From: Flavobacteriaceae bacterium UBA3611
GTDB lineage: Bacteria; Bacteroidota; Bacteroidia; Flavobacteriales; Flavobacteriaceae
DNA: 64,000 nucleotides
Assembly (NCBI GenBank): GCA_002375495.1
Contig: DFLU01000009.1
Span: forward strand, 63,773 to 127,772
Reading direction: 5' to 3'
The notes below the pieces were generated by a model. That model was given only the letters and a program-made list of their open reading frames with translations. It did no database searches and had not been told where the DNA came from. The translations under genes were made by a program, and so were the position numbers. Position 1 is the first letter of the stretch; each line of letters begins with the position of its first letter. This document shows positions 23,565 to 33,051 of this stretch, piece by piece.

Positions 23565-24037
23565 CTTGGTAATTCGTTAAGTTCTGAAATATAATCATGT
23601 TGAAGATCTTCGTGTAAACCCTCAATTTTCTTTTCAATGAGTAGAAGCTGTCGTTCATAAAGCGCCATCATTGTTTTACTGCGCTTTATACTTTTGCTGA
23701 AATGGATCATGGTATCGCAAAAATGTAATAAGAGAGCCACTTCGGTCTCTTTCACGGGAGAGTACCTAATAAATTTCTTTGTGTCCCTTAAAATTTTCCG
23801 AATGCTCTTTTTGACATAGTAAAATTTGCTGGTGTTAATCTCCGAAAATTGGGCGGAAATATATTCTTTCACTTCGGCCACATAGCTTTCTTCATGGTCT
23901 GCTTCAAACAATAGATAGGTGAGAAGCTCTTTGTTTTCTTTTTTAAAACGAGCCAAACGTAAGCAGAGTGCCTCCAACTCTTCTTTAGAGCGAAATTTAA
24001 TTTCTTTACGAAGTTGAACTGCCGTGGCTGGTTTCAT
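23561..24037 (-). CDS. Conserved helical protein of unknown function, coupled to arsC-like gene
   Basis: A 158-residue soluble protein, strongly helical and basic, with no signal peptide or membrane segment. Charged heptad-like stretches (KEELEALCLRLARFKKENKELL near the N-terminus, with the longest run split by Leu repeats, and KKIEGLHEDLQ near the end) suggest a helical bundle or coiled coil. I see no catalytic motif. Its last four bases overlap the ArsC-like start, so the two are made together, although no functional link is evident from sequence. I recognise no named domain. Confidence 0.75.
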   Translation of the reverse strand: MKPATAVQLRKEIKFRSKEELEALCLRLARFKKENKELLTYLLFEADHEESYVAEVKEYISAQFSEINTSKFYYVKKSIRKILRDTKKFIRYSPVKETEVALLLHFCDTMIHFSKSIKRSKTMMALYERQLLLIEKKIEGLHEDLQHDYISELNELPR

Positions 24038-24152
24038 TCTTTAGATGTAGGGTTTATATATTTAGGGCTGAAATCTTCAACATCGAAAATTTAGATAAGC
24101 AAGCAATTTAGGTGTTCAATAGTCATGTTGTTGAAATTGTCACTCTATTTTT

Positions 24153-24180
24153 CACTACTCACTACTCACTACTCACTACT
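24153..24180. repeat. Four tandem CACTACT heptads over a stop codon
   Basis: CACTACT is repeated exactly four times. The last copy contains the stop codon (minus strand TAG at 24178-24176) of the 429-aa amidohydrolase-like gene. Each unit gives stops in several frames on the minus strand, so copy-number change would leave the protein end intact. Confidence 0.9.
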
Positions 24181-25465
24181 CCCGGCTATACTTTTCCATA
24201 TAGCGCTTCCACAATTCAGTTTGATGGGTTTCGAGCGAGATTTCCCGTCCGTCAATAAACGCATGGGTCAAAATATTGGTGCGCATATCTAGTGCATCAC
24301 CTTCACTCACAAACAGGGTTGCACTTTTTCCAACAGCTAGTGTTCCATAATTGGCATCAATTCCTAAAATTTTAGCTGTGTTCCCGGTGATAAGCTGTAA
24401 GGCTTTTTCCTTGTCTAGCCCTTGTCCGGCAACATGGCCTGCATAAAATGGTAAATTTCGGGTTTGAAAATTACTCATATCTGCATTTTGCAGTCCCACC
24501 AGCAATCCGCCTTCTACCAATAACTTTGGTAATTTGTACGGTAAATCATAGTCGTCGTCCTCACGTTGTGGCAAGGCGTGTGGTTGTCTCACAAGTACTG
24601 GAATGTTGTTTTTCTTTAAAAAAGGGATGATTTTATGGGCTTCATACCCACCTACAATCACTACATCTTGTACACCATTTTCCTTTAGGGTGGTTACCGC
24701 ATCAATCATTTCTTTTTCACCTTGGGCATACACATAAAGCTTCTTGCTTCCGTCAAAAAGACCTTGCATTGCCAAGTATGCTTCGTTGGGTTGCTCGCCA
24801 GCTTTGCCACTTCCATACGCTTTGGCGTTCAATATAAAATCTACGCCTTCTTGAATTTGTTTTGCGTAATCTTTATTTGGCTTATACCCTCGGTCTTCAC
24901 CCAACCACCAGCGACCTCTTCGAAAGCTGTTTGGCCAATTTAAGTGAATACCGTCATCTACCTTCACTGCAGCATCTTCCCAATTCCAAGCATCAAATTG
25001 AACGATTGAAGAAGTTCCGCTTATTCCGCCTCCTTGTGGTGCAACTTGGCCGAGTAATACCCCGTTCGGGCGCATACTTTCAACAACTTTACTTTCAGCA
25101 TTGTAAGCAATCAAACTACGCACATTTGGGATAAATTCTCCTAATTCGTCTTGGTCGTCACTCGCCCGCACAGCATTTACTTCAACCAAACCTAGTGACT
25201 TGGCAGGTGCTATAAATCCTGGGTATAGGTGTTTGCCTTGGGCATTAATGGTTCGACCTTTAGTTGGGGTGCTTGCATTTCCGATAGCTGTTATTTTACC
25301 ATCTTCAAAAACAAGTACGCTGTTTTCAATTACAGTACCATCACCAATATGGGCGGTTGCTCCGGTAATGGTTATAGCTTCTGTTTGTTTGGGTGCCGGC
25401 GTTTGTTGAGCGATTGCTGTGGTGCCCAAAACTGCCATTGTTAGTATTGTTATAACTGTTTTCAT
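24176..25465 (-). CDS. Secreted amidohydrolase-like protein, metal site apparently lost
   Basis: A 429-residue exported protein (signal peptide ending TTAIAQ). It has the composite-domain start of amidohydrolases (AITITGATAHIGDGTVIENSV split across residues 29-49, and KHLYPGFIAP). The first metal motif, normally HxH after 'PG-h-D', is replaced by GFIAPAKSLGL, so no histidine pair is present. The C-terminal part keeps the family's NTAKILGIDANYGTLAVGKSATLFV stretch. Without metal ligands it may be non-catalytic and work as a partner of the 986-aa protein encoded 6 bases upstream in the same operon. It could also have a different activity. The heptad repeat covers its stop codon. Confidence 0.82.
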   Translation of the reverse strand: MKTVITILTMAVLGTTAIAQQTPAPKQTEAITITGATAHIGDGTVIENSVLVFEDGKITAIGNASTPTKGRTINAQGKHLYPGFIAPAKSLGLVEVNAVRASDDQDELGEFIPNVRSLIAYNAESKVVESMRPNGVLLGQVAPQGGGISGTSSIVQFDAWNWEDAAVKVDDGIHLNWPNSFRRGRWWLGEDRGYKPNKDYAKQIQEGVDFILNAKAYGSGKAGEQPNEAYLAMQGLFDGSKKLYVYAQGEKEMIDAVTTLKENGVQDVVIVGGYEAHKIIPFLKKNNIPVLVRQPHALPQREDDDYDLPYKLPKLLVEGGLLVGLQNADMSNFQTRNLPFYAGHVAGQGLDKEKALQLITGNTAKILGIDANYGTLAVGKSATLFVSEGDALDMRTNILTHAFIDGREISLETHQTELWKRYMEKYSRE

Positions 25466-25471
25466 GATGTC

Positions 25472-28432
25472 TTAGTTTATGGTTTCACAGTGAAATTCTC
25501 TCTTGTCTTTTCCTTTTGGAGCACGTGTCTTGGCTCCGCCATTTTTTTCGTCCAGCATCATTTTCACAAGTTTGTTTCGTTCGTTTTTTACATTCTGTCT
25601 CATTTGGGCATCTTTTTCAATATCGAAATAGGTGACACCGTCGATAATCGTTTTTTCAGCCTTCGCATACACCGATAGTGGGTGGTCGCTCCAAAGTACC
25701 AAATCGGCATCTTTTCCTTCTTTGATGCTTCCCGTGCGGTCGTCTATGTGTAACAATTTCGCAGGGTTAATGGTAACCATTTTCCAAGCTTCTTCTTCTG
25801 TCATTCCGCCGTATTTAACACCTTTGGCGGCCTCTTGGTTAAGACGTCTCGACATTTCTCCGTCGTCACTGTTTATCGCAACTACCAAGCCTTCGCTTGC
25901 CATGATGGCCGCATTGTAGGGGATGGCATCGTTTACTTCATATTTGTAGGCCCACCAATCACTAAACGTAGAAGCACCCACGCCGTGCTGCTTCATTTTG
26001 TCTGCTACTTTATAGCCTTCTAGAATGTGGGTAAAGGTGTTTATTTTAAAATCGAAACGTTCAGCTACTTTCATAAGCATGTTAATTTCGCTCTGCACAT
26101 AACTATGGCAACTAATAAAACGCTCGCCATTTAAAATTTCAACTAAAACCTCCATCTCCTCATCGTATCGAACATTTTCACCACTTTTCTTCTTGGCTTC
26201 ATATTCTTTAGCACGATTAAAGTAATTCACGTACATCTGTTCTACCCCCATACGTGTCTGCGGAAAGCGGCTGTAACTCTGCCAATTGCTCTGTTTTACG
26301 TTTTCACCTAGAGCGAATTTGATGAACTTCGGACTGTTATCATATATCAACCCATCTGCATCTTCACCCCATTTCAATTTCAGAATCGCAGACCGACCAC
26401 CAATTGGGTTGGCGCTACCATGCAAAATCTGAATCGACGTAACACCACCAGCTAAATTTCGGTATATATTAATGTCTTCAGGGTCTACCACGTCTTCGAT
26501 GGTCACCTCTGCAGACGAATTGTGCCCTGCTTCATTAATAGATAATGCTGCAATATGCGAATGCTCATCGATGACACCGGCTGTTAGATGCTTTCCGGTA
26601 GCATCAATCACAGTTGCACCGCCAGCACGCAAGTCTTTACCAACCGAAACAATCTTACCGTCTTTCACAAGTACATCTGCGTTTTGAAGTACGCCGGCTT
26701 CTTCGCCTGTCCAAACAGTCGCGTTTTTAAACAACATATTTTGTTGCTTGGGCTTGGTTGTGAAGCCATAGCCAACATTGGGGTAGGTAATAGGAACAAC
26801 TTCATTTTTGTTGTCTTCCTCTTTTTTATCTTTCTTTTCTTCGGAAACAGTACCTGCTTGCTTTACCGCCATAAATTCTTGTTCGGCCCCAGAAGGCAAC
26901 AACAATCTACCTGAAAAGTTTTGGTCTCCTTTGGGTATGATTCCCGTCGTGCGGAAAACTTCGTTGGTGGTTTCATCTGTAAAACTCAAGCTCACCCAAT
27001 TATCGCTGTATTCTATTTTTGAAGGATATTTGGTGTCGCCTACTGAAACTTCCGATTTTAATTTGGCTACGTCGCCTGTTAAGGTTACGTCGTAGGTTTT
27101 TCCACCTGCCGAAATTTTATAATTTCCACGGATGTCTTTCTGATCTTTAGTATTGATCACATTTTTTTGTCCTTGCACCCAATTTTCATATAAGGTAGTT
27201 TCTTTATCGAAAATAGGCCCCGAAGTAATCAAGAAGTTGGCAAAACGACCTGGTTGTAACGACCCGATTTGGTCTGAAGCATTTAAAAATGCAGCAGGAA
27301 TCGTGGTTAGCGCTTCTAACGCTTTGGTCTGGTCATATCCATACGTAAAGGCTTTCATTAGATTTCCTTTCAACTCAGATGGCGTTTTTAGCTCGAACGT
27401 AGTGAGTGAAAACTCCACATTATTGTCAGATAGCCATTTTGGGTTCATAGGCGCTTGGTTCCATTCACGCATATCTGCAACGCTCAGGTATTTTTCAGCA
27501 TACGGATTGCTTACATCGTAAGCGTCTGGGAAATTAAGTGGGATGATGTAGCGCGCATTACTTTTTTTAATGGCATCTAACATTTCGTATTCATCACCAC
27601 CCCCAACAATAACGTAATTAACCCCGTACGCATCGCCTATTTTATCTGCGCGTACATTGTTGTCTTTACTCCCGGCTTCAAAAAATGAGACAAGATTTTT
27701 GTTGGCGTTTAATGCTTCTAACGACCTGTCTTTTGTCTTAGAGTTTCCTTTAGCATACCAGTCGGCATCGCTGTACATCTGTCTTAACAATGCCATGGCA
27801 CCCATAAGAGAAGTAGGGTAGGATTGGCGGCTGGTGACACTTTTTTGAAAAGAGAAAAACTGTCCGCTCTGGTCATTTATAATGCGCGTGCCAGCGCCTT
27901 CATCGTCGTTTAGTGCGACCAAGACTCCCGTACCACGGGCAATACCGTCCATAATGTGGGTATTTAGCACTCCAAAGCCAGCTTTTCTAAATTCATCGGC
28001 CTTTTTCTTATCGTAATCAAATTTTGAAATGGCTTCATTTTCAGGCATGATATGGTCGTTCCAATAAAAACCATCGCGTGATGCTTCGTATTGGGGAGAA
28101 CGTCCGTTGCCTTCAGCCCGCTTGGGTTTGTCTACGCCAAAGTCGGTGTACGGATCGATAAACGAAGGATAAATATGTTTTCCTTGTAAATCGATTTCAA
28201 TGGCGTTGGAAGGAATGTTTACTGACTTTCCAGACGCTACTACCTTACCATTTTGGATAAGCAGCGTACCGTTTTTTACCACCTGGGTAGGTGTAATATA
28301 TAAGGTAGCGTTTGTAAAGGCGGTGTAGTTGGTATTTTTTTCTTTGAGTCCTCCATTGTCTGGAAAGTACTCCTGTGCCGAAGCGATTGAGATGCTGAGA
28401 AAGCAGAGCATCCAGAGAATCCGGTTTTTCAT
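25472..28432 (-). CDS. Large secreted amidohydrolase (two amidohydrolase-like halves)
   Basis: A 986-residue exported protein (signal peptide ending SIASAQE). It has two amidohydrolase-like regions. The N-terminal one (about 35-440) has the fold features (LQGKHIYPSFIDPYTDFG) but lacks an HxH pair. The C-terminal one (about 560-970) has the intact metal motif AGVIDEHSHI at about 617-626, SCHSY and THILEGYK as further His ligands, and NSDDGE, the usual Asp. It probably hydrolyses an amide or cyclic imide in the periplasm or outside the cell, like imidazolonepropionase/dipeptidase relatives. It is followed by the 429-aa degenerate paralogue in the same operon. The substrate is unknown. Confidence 0.85.
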   Translation of the reverse strand: MKNRILWMLCFLSISIASAQEYFPDNGGLKEKNTNYTAFTNATLYITPTQVVKNGTLLIQNGKVVASGKSVNIPSNAIEIDLQGKHIYPSFIDPYTDFGVDKPKRAEGNGRSPQYEASRDGFYWNDHIMPENEAISKFDYDKKKADEFRKAGFGVLNTHIMDGIARGTGVLVALNDDEGAGTRIINDQSGQFFSFQKSVTSRQSYPTSLMGAMALLRQMYSDADWYAKGNSKTKDRSLEALNANKNLVSFFEAGSKDNNVRADKIGDAYGVNYVIVGGGDEYEMLDAIKKSNARYIIPLNFPDAYDVSNPYAEKYLSVADMREWNQAPMNPKWLSDNNVEFSLTTFELKTPSELKGNLMKAFTYGYDQTKALEALTTIPAAFLNASDQIGSLQPGRFANFLITSGPIFDKETTLYENWVQGQKNVINTKDQKDIRGNYKISAGGKTYDVTLTGDVAKLKSEVSVGDTKYPSKIEYSDNWVSLSFTDETTNEVFRTTGIIPKGDQNFSGRLLLPSGAEQEFMAVKQAGTVSEEKKDKKEEDNKNEVVPITYPNVGYGFTTKPKQQNMLFKNATVWTGEEAGVLQNADVLVKDGKIVSVGKDLRAGGATVIDATGKHLTAGVIDEHSHIAALSINEAGHNSSAEVTIEDVVDPEDINIYRNLAGGVTSIQILHGSANPIGGRSAILKLKWGEDADGLIYDNSPKFIKFALGENVKQSNWQSYSRFPQTRMGVEQMYVNYFNRAKEYEAKKKSGENVRYDEEMEVLVEILNGERFISCHSYVQSEINMLMKVAERFDFKINTFTHILEGYKVADKMKQHGVGASTFSDWWAYKYEVNDAIPYNAAIMASEGLVVAINSDDGEMSRRLNQEAAKGVKYGGMTEEEAWKMVTINPAKLLHIDDRTGSIKEGKDADLVLWSDHPLSVYAKAEKTIIDGVTYFDIEKDAQMRQNVKNERNKLVKMMLDEKNGGAKTRAPKGKDKREFHCETIN

Positions 28433-28583
28433 GAGTTTTTGATTGAAATTTTAGCGTTTCGAAGATACTACCCTTATCCCTGTTTTGAAAACATTAAGAT
28501 TGGTTTAACATGTTATTAAGAAAGTGCTTTGGGCATTTTCCAGAGGCGTCAACCGAAACTATTTTCTGGGTGGATAATTCGAT

Positions 28584-29675
28584 TTAAAACGGCTTGTCTT
28601 CAAAATAATTAACCACAAGGGCTACCATATAACTGTAGCTCATGATGCCCTTCGATTGGTTATTCGCCTTTAGGAATTGGTCCCAGAACGATTTGGAAAA
28701 CTCTTCGAACGGATTTTGATAGCTTGCCCAAAACTCACGCATTTCTCGATAACTCTCCAAAATCCCAAAGTTAATGGTGGGTAATAGCGCTTCGTACGCT
28801 TCCATATCGCGTCGGGCAATTTCGTTTATGCAATAGCGGAGCGCAAAAATATAGCCAGTGTATTTAATATAGGTGTTATCATTATGGAGCGTGGCCAAAG
28901 TGGCAACAAAATTGGCTTCATTTTCTGCGGCATAGCCAATTTGATGCGCTTGTTCATGACAACTTACTACTGAAAATTTATAGGTTTTAATTAAGTTGTT
29001 CACTTGCGCCTCTCCAGAAAACGGATTGTAATAACCGCTATATCCCATATAGGTAAGTCCCAAACTCCAACCACTTTTTTTGATGCTTTTGGGGTGATAC
29101 GCCAACTGTGGAAATTCTTGCTCCAAATTTTTATATCCGTTATCGCTCATGTCGAAAATTTCTTCTTGAGAATACGGTAAAACCACTTTGGTACTGTCTG
29201 CAACGCCCAGTTCTCTGTGCAAAGCATTCGATTTGGCAATGAGTCGTTTGGTGGTCGCTATAAGTTGCTCGGTGGTATAATCACGCTCTAGCGCTAGTGT
29301 TTTGTGTAGCGGTACACGATAGTAGTTGAAGCCCCACAACAAATTAAATACGAAGTATACAATAGAGACGGTCGCCGCAACATCTACAAAAAACCGAACT
29401 GGTTCAGATTTTAGGCGGCGCACATTTTTGTACAACCAGCGTAACGCGATGATACCTATCAGCACATAAAAAACATCGCCGATCGAAAAAGGAATCCACC
29501 CGAATAGATACCGTGAGATTTTTGAGAGTATAGGAAACAGTCCTTGGCTGTAGTATTGCTCTACAAATTCTGGAAAATTTCGCAACGCTTTAAGAGCGAA
29601 ATACTGAACGGGCAAGAGCAAGGCCAAAAATACCTTTGTGTTTTTAGGGTTGAAAAAAGTATGGATGTTTCGCAA
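28584..29675 (-). CDS. DUF3810 membrane metallopeptidase-like protein
   Basis: A 363-residue protein with three N-terminal hydrophobic segments (about 15-30, 55-75 and 95-115) and a periplasmic domain containing SCHEQAHQIGYAAENEANF. The HEQAH core matches the HExxH zinc motif, and the downstream ENEANF glutamates could supply the third ligand, as in gluzincin-type peptidases. This is the DUF3810 family found in Bacteroidota and some Firmicutes. Peptidase activity is inferred from the motif. The start is TTG at 29675: TAA lies immediately upstream in frame and no early ATG exists. It is divergent from pepD, sharing a 124-base gap. Confidence 0.82.
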   Translation of the reverse strand: MRNIHTFFNPKNTKVFLALLLPVQYFALKALRNFPEFVEQYYSQGLFPILSKISRYLFGWIPFSIGDVFYVLIGIIALRWLYKNVRRLKSEPVRFFVDVAATVSIVYFVFNLLWGFNYYRVPLHKTLALERDYTTEQLIATTKRLIAKSNALHRELGVADSTKVVLPYSQEEIFDMSDNGYKNLEQEFPQLAYHPKSIKKSGWSLGLTYMGYSGYYNPFSGEAQVNNLIKTYKFSVVSCHEQAHQIGYAAENEANFVATLATLHNDNTYIKYTGYIFALRYCINEIARRDMEAYEALLPTINFGILESYREMREFWASYQNPFEEFSKSFWDQFLKANNQSKGIMSYSYMVALVVNYFEDKPF

Positions 29676-29753
29676 TTACTGTTTTTATGGGTTTTTTTAC
29701 TGAAATGCCAATAAGAACTAAGTCTTTTCTGCCACTAAAAATACGAAAACCCG

Positions 29754-29761
29754 TAACTTTG
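29754..29761 (+). promoter_or_regulatory. pepD promoter box
   Basis: TAACTTTG, an exact -7 match, 38 bases before the pepD ATG. No good -33 TTG is visible. Confidence 0.5.
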
Positions 29762-29799
29762 AAGCGATAAAAACAATTATTTAATTCGCTATAAAAATT

Positions 29800-31257
29800 A
29801 TGAACGAAGCTATCCGAAACCTAGAGCCAAAAGCAGTCTGGAATAAATTTGCAGATCTTAACGCTGTGCCACGCCCATCGAAAAAGGAGGAGCGTGTAAT
29901 TGCTTTTATGAAAGATTTTGGAACACAGCTTGGCCTCGAAACGATTGAAGACGAAGTAGGTAATGTAATCATCAGAAAACCTGCTACGGCTGGTATGGAA
30001 GACAGAAAACCTATCGTAATGCAGAGCCATTTAGACATGGTACACCAAAAAAATAACGATACAGAATTCGATTTTGACACCCAAGGTATCGAAATGTATG
30101 TAGATGGCGATTGGGTGCGCGCAAAAGGAACTACCCTGGGGGCCGATAATGGTCTAGGGGTGGCTACCATCATGGCAATTTTAGAAAGTGATACGATTGC
30201 CCATCCAGATTTGGAAGCCCTCTTTACCATTGATGAGGAAACTGGAATGACTGGTGCCATGGGCTTAAAGAGCGGACTCTTACAGGGTGATATTTTATTG
30301 AATCTAGATACAGAAGAAGATGATGAAATTGGAGTAGGATGTGCCGGTGGGGTAGATGTAACAGCCGAAAAATATTACAAAGAACAAGATGCACCAGAAA
30401 ATACTACCACCTATTCTATTAAGGTGAAAGGGCTGCAGGGCGGCCACAGCGGAATGGACATCATAAAAGGTTTAGGGAATGCCAATAAAATGATGAACCG
30501 TATATTGTATAAATGTCAGGCCGTGATGCACATTGCCTCAGTTCAGGGTGGAAGCCTTCGAAATGCCATTCCTAGGGAAAGTGTAGCAACCGTTGTGGTT
30601 GAAAACTTAAACGAGGCTGCGTTTACTTCTGAATTTAAAAGAATCGCCAAGCATATAAATGAAGAATATGCGTTGTTGGAACCAGCGCTAGAGATTAGCT
30701 GCCAGAAATCAGAAAATACTGCCGAAAAAGTAATGGTTCCTGCTTCGCAAGAACAATTTTTAAAAACGCTATACGGATTACATAATGGTGTATACAGAAT
30801 GAGCCCTGCCATTGCAGATTTGGTTGAAACTTCAAATAATATTGCCAAAGTACTTGTAAAAGAAGGAAGTATTAAAATTGAATGCCTCACTCGATCTTCG
30901 GTGAATTCATCTAAACTTGACCTGGCAAATACCCTCAAGTCGGTATTTAATTTAGGTGGTTTCGAGGTCACATTTTCTGGCGAATACCCTGGGTGGGCGC
31001 CCAATATGGATAGTCCGATTTTGAAGGTGTTAGACAGTTTATATGAAAAGCTTCATGGAGAAAAGGCGCATGTTGCTGCTTGCCATGCAGGGTTAGAGTG
31101 TGGGATTTTAGGTCAGAATTATCCAAAAATGGATATGATTTCGTTTGGTCCTACCATTAAAGGGGCGCACTCTCCCGACGAACGTGCTAGCATTTCGTCT
31201 ACGCAAAAGTTTTGGCAATTTGTGATTGAGATTTTAAAGGAAATTCCGAAAAAATAA
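29800..31257 (+). CDS. pepD: Aminoacyl-histidine dipeptidase (PepD)
   Basis: A cytoplasmic M20 metallopeptidase that cleaves Xaa-His dipeptides such as carnosine. The 485-residue length is normal for PepD. Metal ligands appear in MQSHLDMV (His77, with Asp79), GADNGLG (Asp116), and TIDEETGM (Glu146 catalytic base and Glu147 ligand). The lid/dimerisation domain is in the middle, with LQGGHSGMDI at about 214-223. The C-terminal ligand His is in KGAHSPDERASI. It is divergent from the DUF3810 gene and is followed 60 bases later by sucC, which has its own promoter. Confidence 0.95.
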   Translation: MNEAIRNLEPKAVWNKFADLNAVPRPSKKEERVIAFMKDFGTQLGLETIEDEVGNVIIRKPATAGMEDRKPIVMQSHLDMVHQKNNDTEFDFDTQGIEMYVDGDWVRAKGTTLGADNGLGVATIMAILESDTIAHPDLEALFTIDEETGMTGAMGLKSGLLQGDILLNLDTEEDDEIGVGCAGGVDVTAEKYYKEQDAPENTTTYSIKVKGLQGGHSGMDIIKGLGNANKMMNRILYKCQAVMHIASVQGGSLRNAIPRESVATVVVENLNEAAFTSEFKRIAKHINEEYALLEPALEISCQKSENTAEKVMVPASQEQFLKTLYGLHNGVYRMSPAIADLVETSNNIAKVLVKEGSIKIECLTRSSVNSSKLDLANTLKSVFNLGGFEVTFSGEYPGWAPNMDSPILKVLDSLYEKLHGEKAHVAACHAGLECGILGQNYPKMDMISFGPTIKGAHSPDERASISSTQKFWQFVIEILKEIPKK

Positions 31258-31280
31258 GTCCCAAAACGCCCTACAATTTG

Positions 31281-31288
31281 TATTTTTG
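31281..31288 (+). promoter_or_regulatory. sucC promoter box
   Basis: TATTTTTG, an exact TAnnTTTG match, 29 bases before the sucC ATG. Confidence 0.55.
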
Positions 31289-31317
31289 TCGCGCTTAAAA
31301 ACAAGAAACATCCTATT

Positions 31318-32508
31318 ATGAACTTACACGAATATCAAGGAAAAGAAATTTTAAACAGCTTTGGTGTAGAAATACAAAGAGGAAAAGTAGCTACAACTCC
31401 TGAAGAAGCTGTAGATGCCGCTAAAAAATTAACCGAAGAAACCGGAACAGGTTGGCACGTTATAAAAGCACAAGTTCACGCTGGTGGTCGTGGTAAAGGT
31501 GGTGGTGTAAAACTTGCAAAAAATTTGAAAGAAGTTGAAGAAATTGCAGGACAGATCATAGGGATGAACCTTGTTACCCCCCAAACCAGTGCTGAAGGGA
31601 AAAAAGTACACCAAGTATTAGTCGCAGAAGATGTGTATTACCCGGGCGATAGTGAGCCAGAAGAGTACTATATGAGTGTGTTGTTAAACCGTGGTACTGG
31701 AAAAAATATGATTATGTATTCTACCGAAGGTGGAATGGATATCGAAACAGTTGCCGAAGAAACTCCACACCTTATCTTTCATGAAGAAGTAGATCCTGCT
31801 GTAGGGCTTATGCCATTTCAAGCACGACGCGTAGCGTTTAACTTAGGGCTGAGCGGACAAGCATTTAAGCAAATGACCAAATTTGTTACAGCACTCTATA
31901 AAGCGTATGTAAATAGTGACTCTTCATTATTCGAGATAAATCCAGTGCTAAAAACTAGCGATGACAAAATCATTGCAGTTGATGCGAAGGTGAGTATCGA
32001 CGACAATGCGCTTTTCCGTAGAAAAGAATATGCTGAGATGCGCGATATTAGAGAAGAAAACCCTGTTGAGGTAGAAGCGAAGGCCGTAGGTTTAAGCTAT
32101 GTAGACCTTGATGGAAATGTAGGCTGTATGGTGAATGGTGCCGGATTGGCGATGGCAACAATGGACTTGATTAAGCAAGCGGGTGGTGAGCCAGCAAACT
32201 TCTTGGATGTAGGTGGAACTGCAGATGCCGAACGTGTGGAAACTGCTTTCAATTTAATTCTGAAAGATCCAAACGTAAAAGCAATCTTGGTAAATATTTT
32301 TGGCGGTATTGTACGTTGTGACCGTGTGGCACAAGGTATTGTGGACGCTTATAAGAATATGGGTACCATTAATGTTCCAATCATTGTTAGGCTGCAAGGT
32401 ACCAATGCAGATATTGCGAAAGAATTGATAGACAACAGCGGATTGGATGTACAAAGTGCAATCGAATTCCAAGAGGCAGCAGACAAAGTACAAGCGGTAC
32501 TTGCATAA
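31318..32508 (+). CDS. sucC: Succinyl-CoA synthetase, beta subunit (ADP-forming)
   Basis: TCA-cycle enzyme subunit that, with the alpha subunit SucD, converts succinyl-CoA to succinate while making ATP. The 396-residue protein has the N-terminal ATP-grasp start (MNLHEYQGKEILNSFG), the Gly-rich AGGRGKGGGVK loop at about 53-63, Mg2+ ligands in SLFEINP at about 201-207, and the C-terminal CoA-ligase domain with NIFGGIVRCDRVA and the power-helix region. sucD is not next to it, which is common in Flavobacteriia. It has its own promoter and a strong terminator. Confidence 0.97.
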   Translation: MNLHEYQGKEILNSFGVEIQRGKVATTPEEAVDAAKKLTEETGTGWHVIKAQVHAGGRGKGGGVKLAKNLKEVEEIAGQIIGMNLVTPQTSAEGKKVHQVLVAEDVYYPGDSEPEEYYMSVLLNRGTGKNMIMYSTEGGMDIETVAEETPHLIFHEEVDPAVGLMPFQARRVAFNLGLSGQAFKQMTKFVTALYKAYVNSDSSLFEINPVLKTSDDKIIAVDAKVSIDDNALFRRKEYAEMRDIREENPVEVEAKAVGLSYVDLDGNVGCMVNGAGLAMATMDLIKQAGGEPANFLDVGGTADAERVETAFNLILKDPNVKAILVNIFGGIVRCDRVAQGIVDAYKNMGTINVPIIVRLQGTNADIAKELIDNSGLDVQSAIEFQEAADKVQAVLA

Positions 32509-32530
32509 TTGCTTCAAAAATAATGAGTTG

Positions 32531-32555
32531 AGCCCCGATTTTCGGGGCTTTTTTT
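32531..32555 (+). terminator. sucC terminator
   Basis: An 8-bp GC-rich stem (AGCCCCGA / TCGGGGCT) with a 3-base loop and seven Ts, 22 bases after the sucC stop. Confidence 0.88.
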
Positions 32556-32697
32556 ATGGCTTATTTGCAGGTGAAAAGCATTCCTAAATGTTAACGATTG
32601 TTAATAAATGATTATTTATCAGGTTTTTATGTAACAAAACCAACAAGGTGCTCGTCTATTATTTAAGTAATTATTCATCAATTAAATTTTAACAATC

Positions 32698-33033
32698 ATG
32701 AAAACATTGAAAACAGTATTCGTGGCACTTTCGATCCTAATCACATCGAGTGCTTTTGCAACCAATCCAACAACTTCTGGCACTCCTGAAACGATTGCCA
32801 AAGAAATCACCGCGCTATTAGAAAACCCGACCTTTTTGGTCACACAAGAACAAACCGTTGCGGTAGAGTTTGTGCTGAACAAGAACAACGAAGTTGTAGT
32901 ACTTTCAGTAGACTGTAAAGATGCAGATGTTTGCAGCTTTATAAATTCTCGACTGAATAGAAAAGTCTTAGAGAGCGAGCTTGAATTAGGGAAAGTGTAC
33001 ACACTGCCCGTTAAGTTTGTGTCTAAAGATTAG
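32698..33033 (+). CDS. Small secreted protein of unknown function
   Basis: A 111-residue protein with a clear signal peptide (MKTLKTVFVALSILITSSAFA, cut after about residue 21). The mature part is about 90 residues, with alternating hydrophobic strands (VAVEFVLNKNNEVVVLSVD), two Cys residues (in DCKDADVCSF) that could form a disulfide, and a final VKFVSK. The VEFVLNKNNEVVVLSV stretch resembles the strand pattern of TonB C-terminal-like and similar small beta domains, but I cannot assign a family. It is preceded by a 189-base AT-rich gap with only the sucC terminator recognised, and it has a terminator of its own. Confidence 0.7.
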   Translation: MKTLKTVFVALSILITSSAFATNPTTSGTPETIAKEITALLENPTFLVTQEQTVAVEFVLNKNNEVVVLSVDCKDADVCSFINSRLNRKVLESELELGKVYTLPVKFVSKD

Positions 33034-33051
33034 TTGCAATCTAAATCAATT

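Noticed and set aside
24153..24180. CRISPR-like array
   Set aside because: The repeats are 7 bases, directly adjacent with no spacers, and no cas genes are near. It is a simple tandem repeat.
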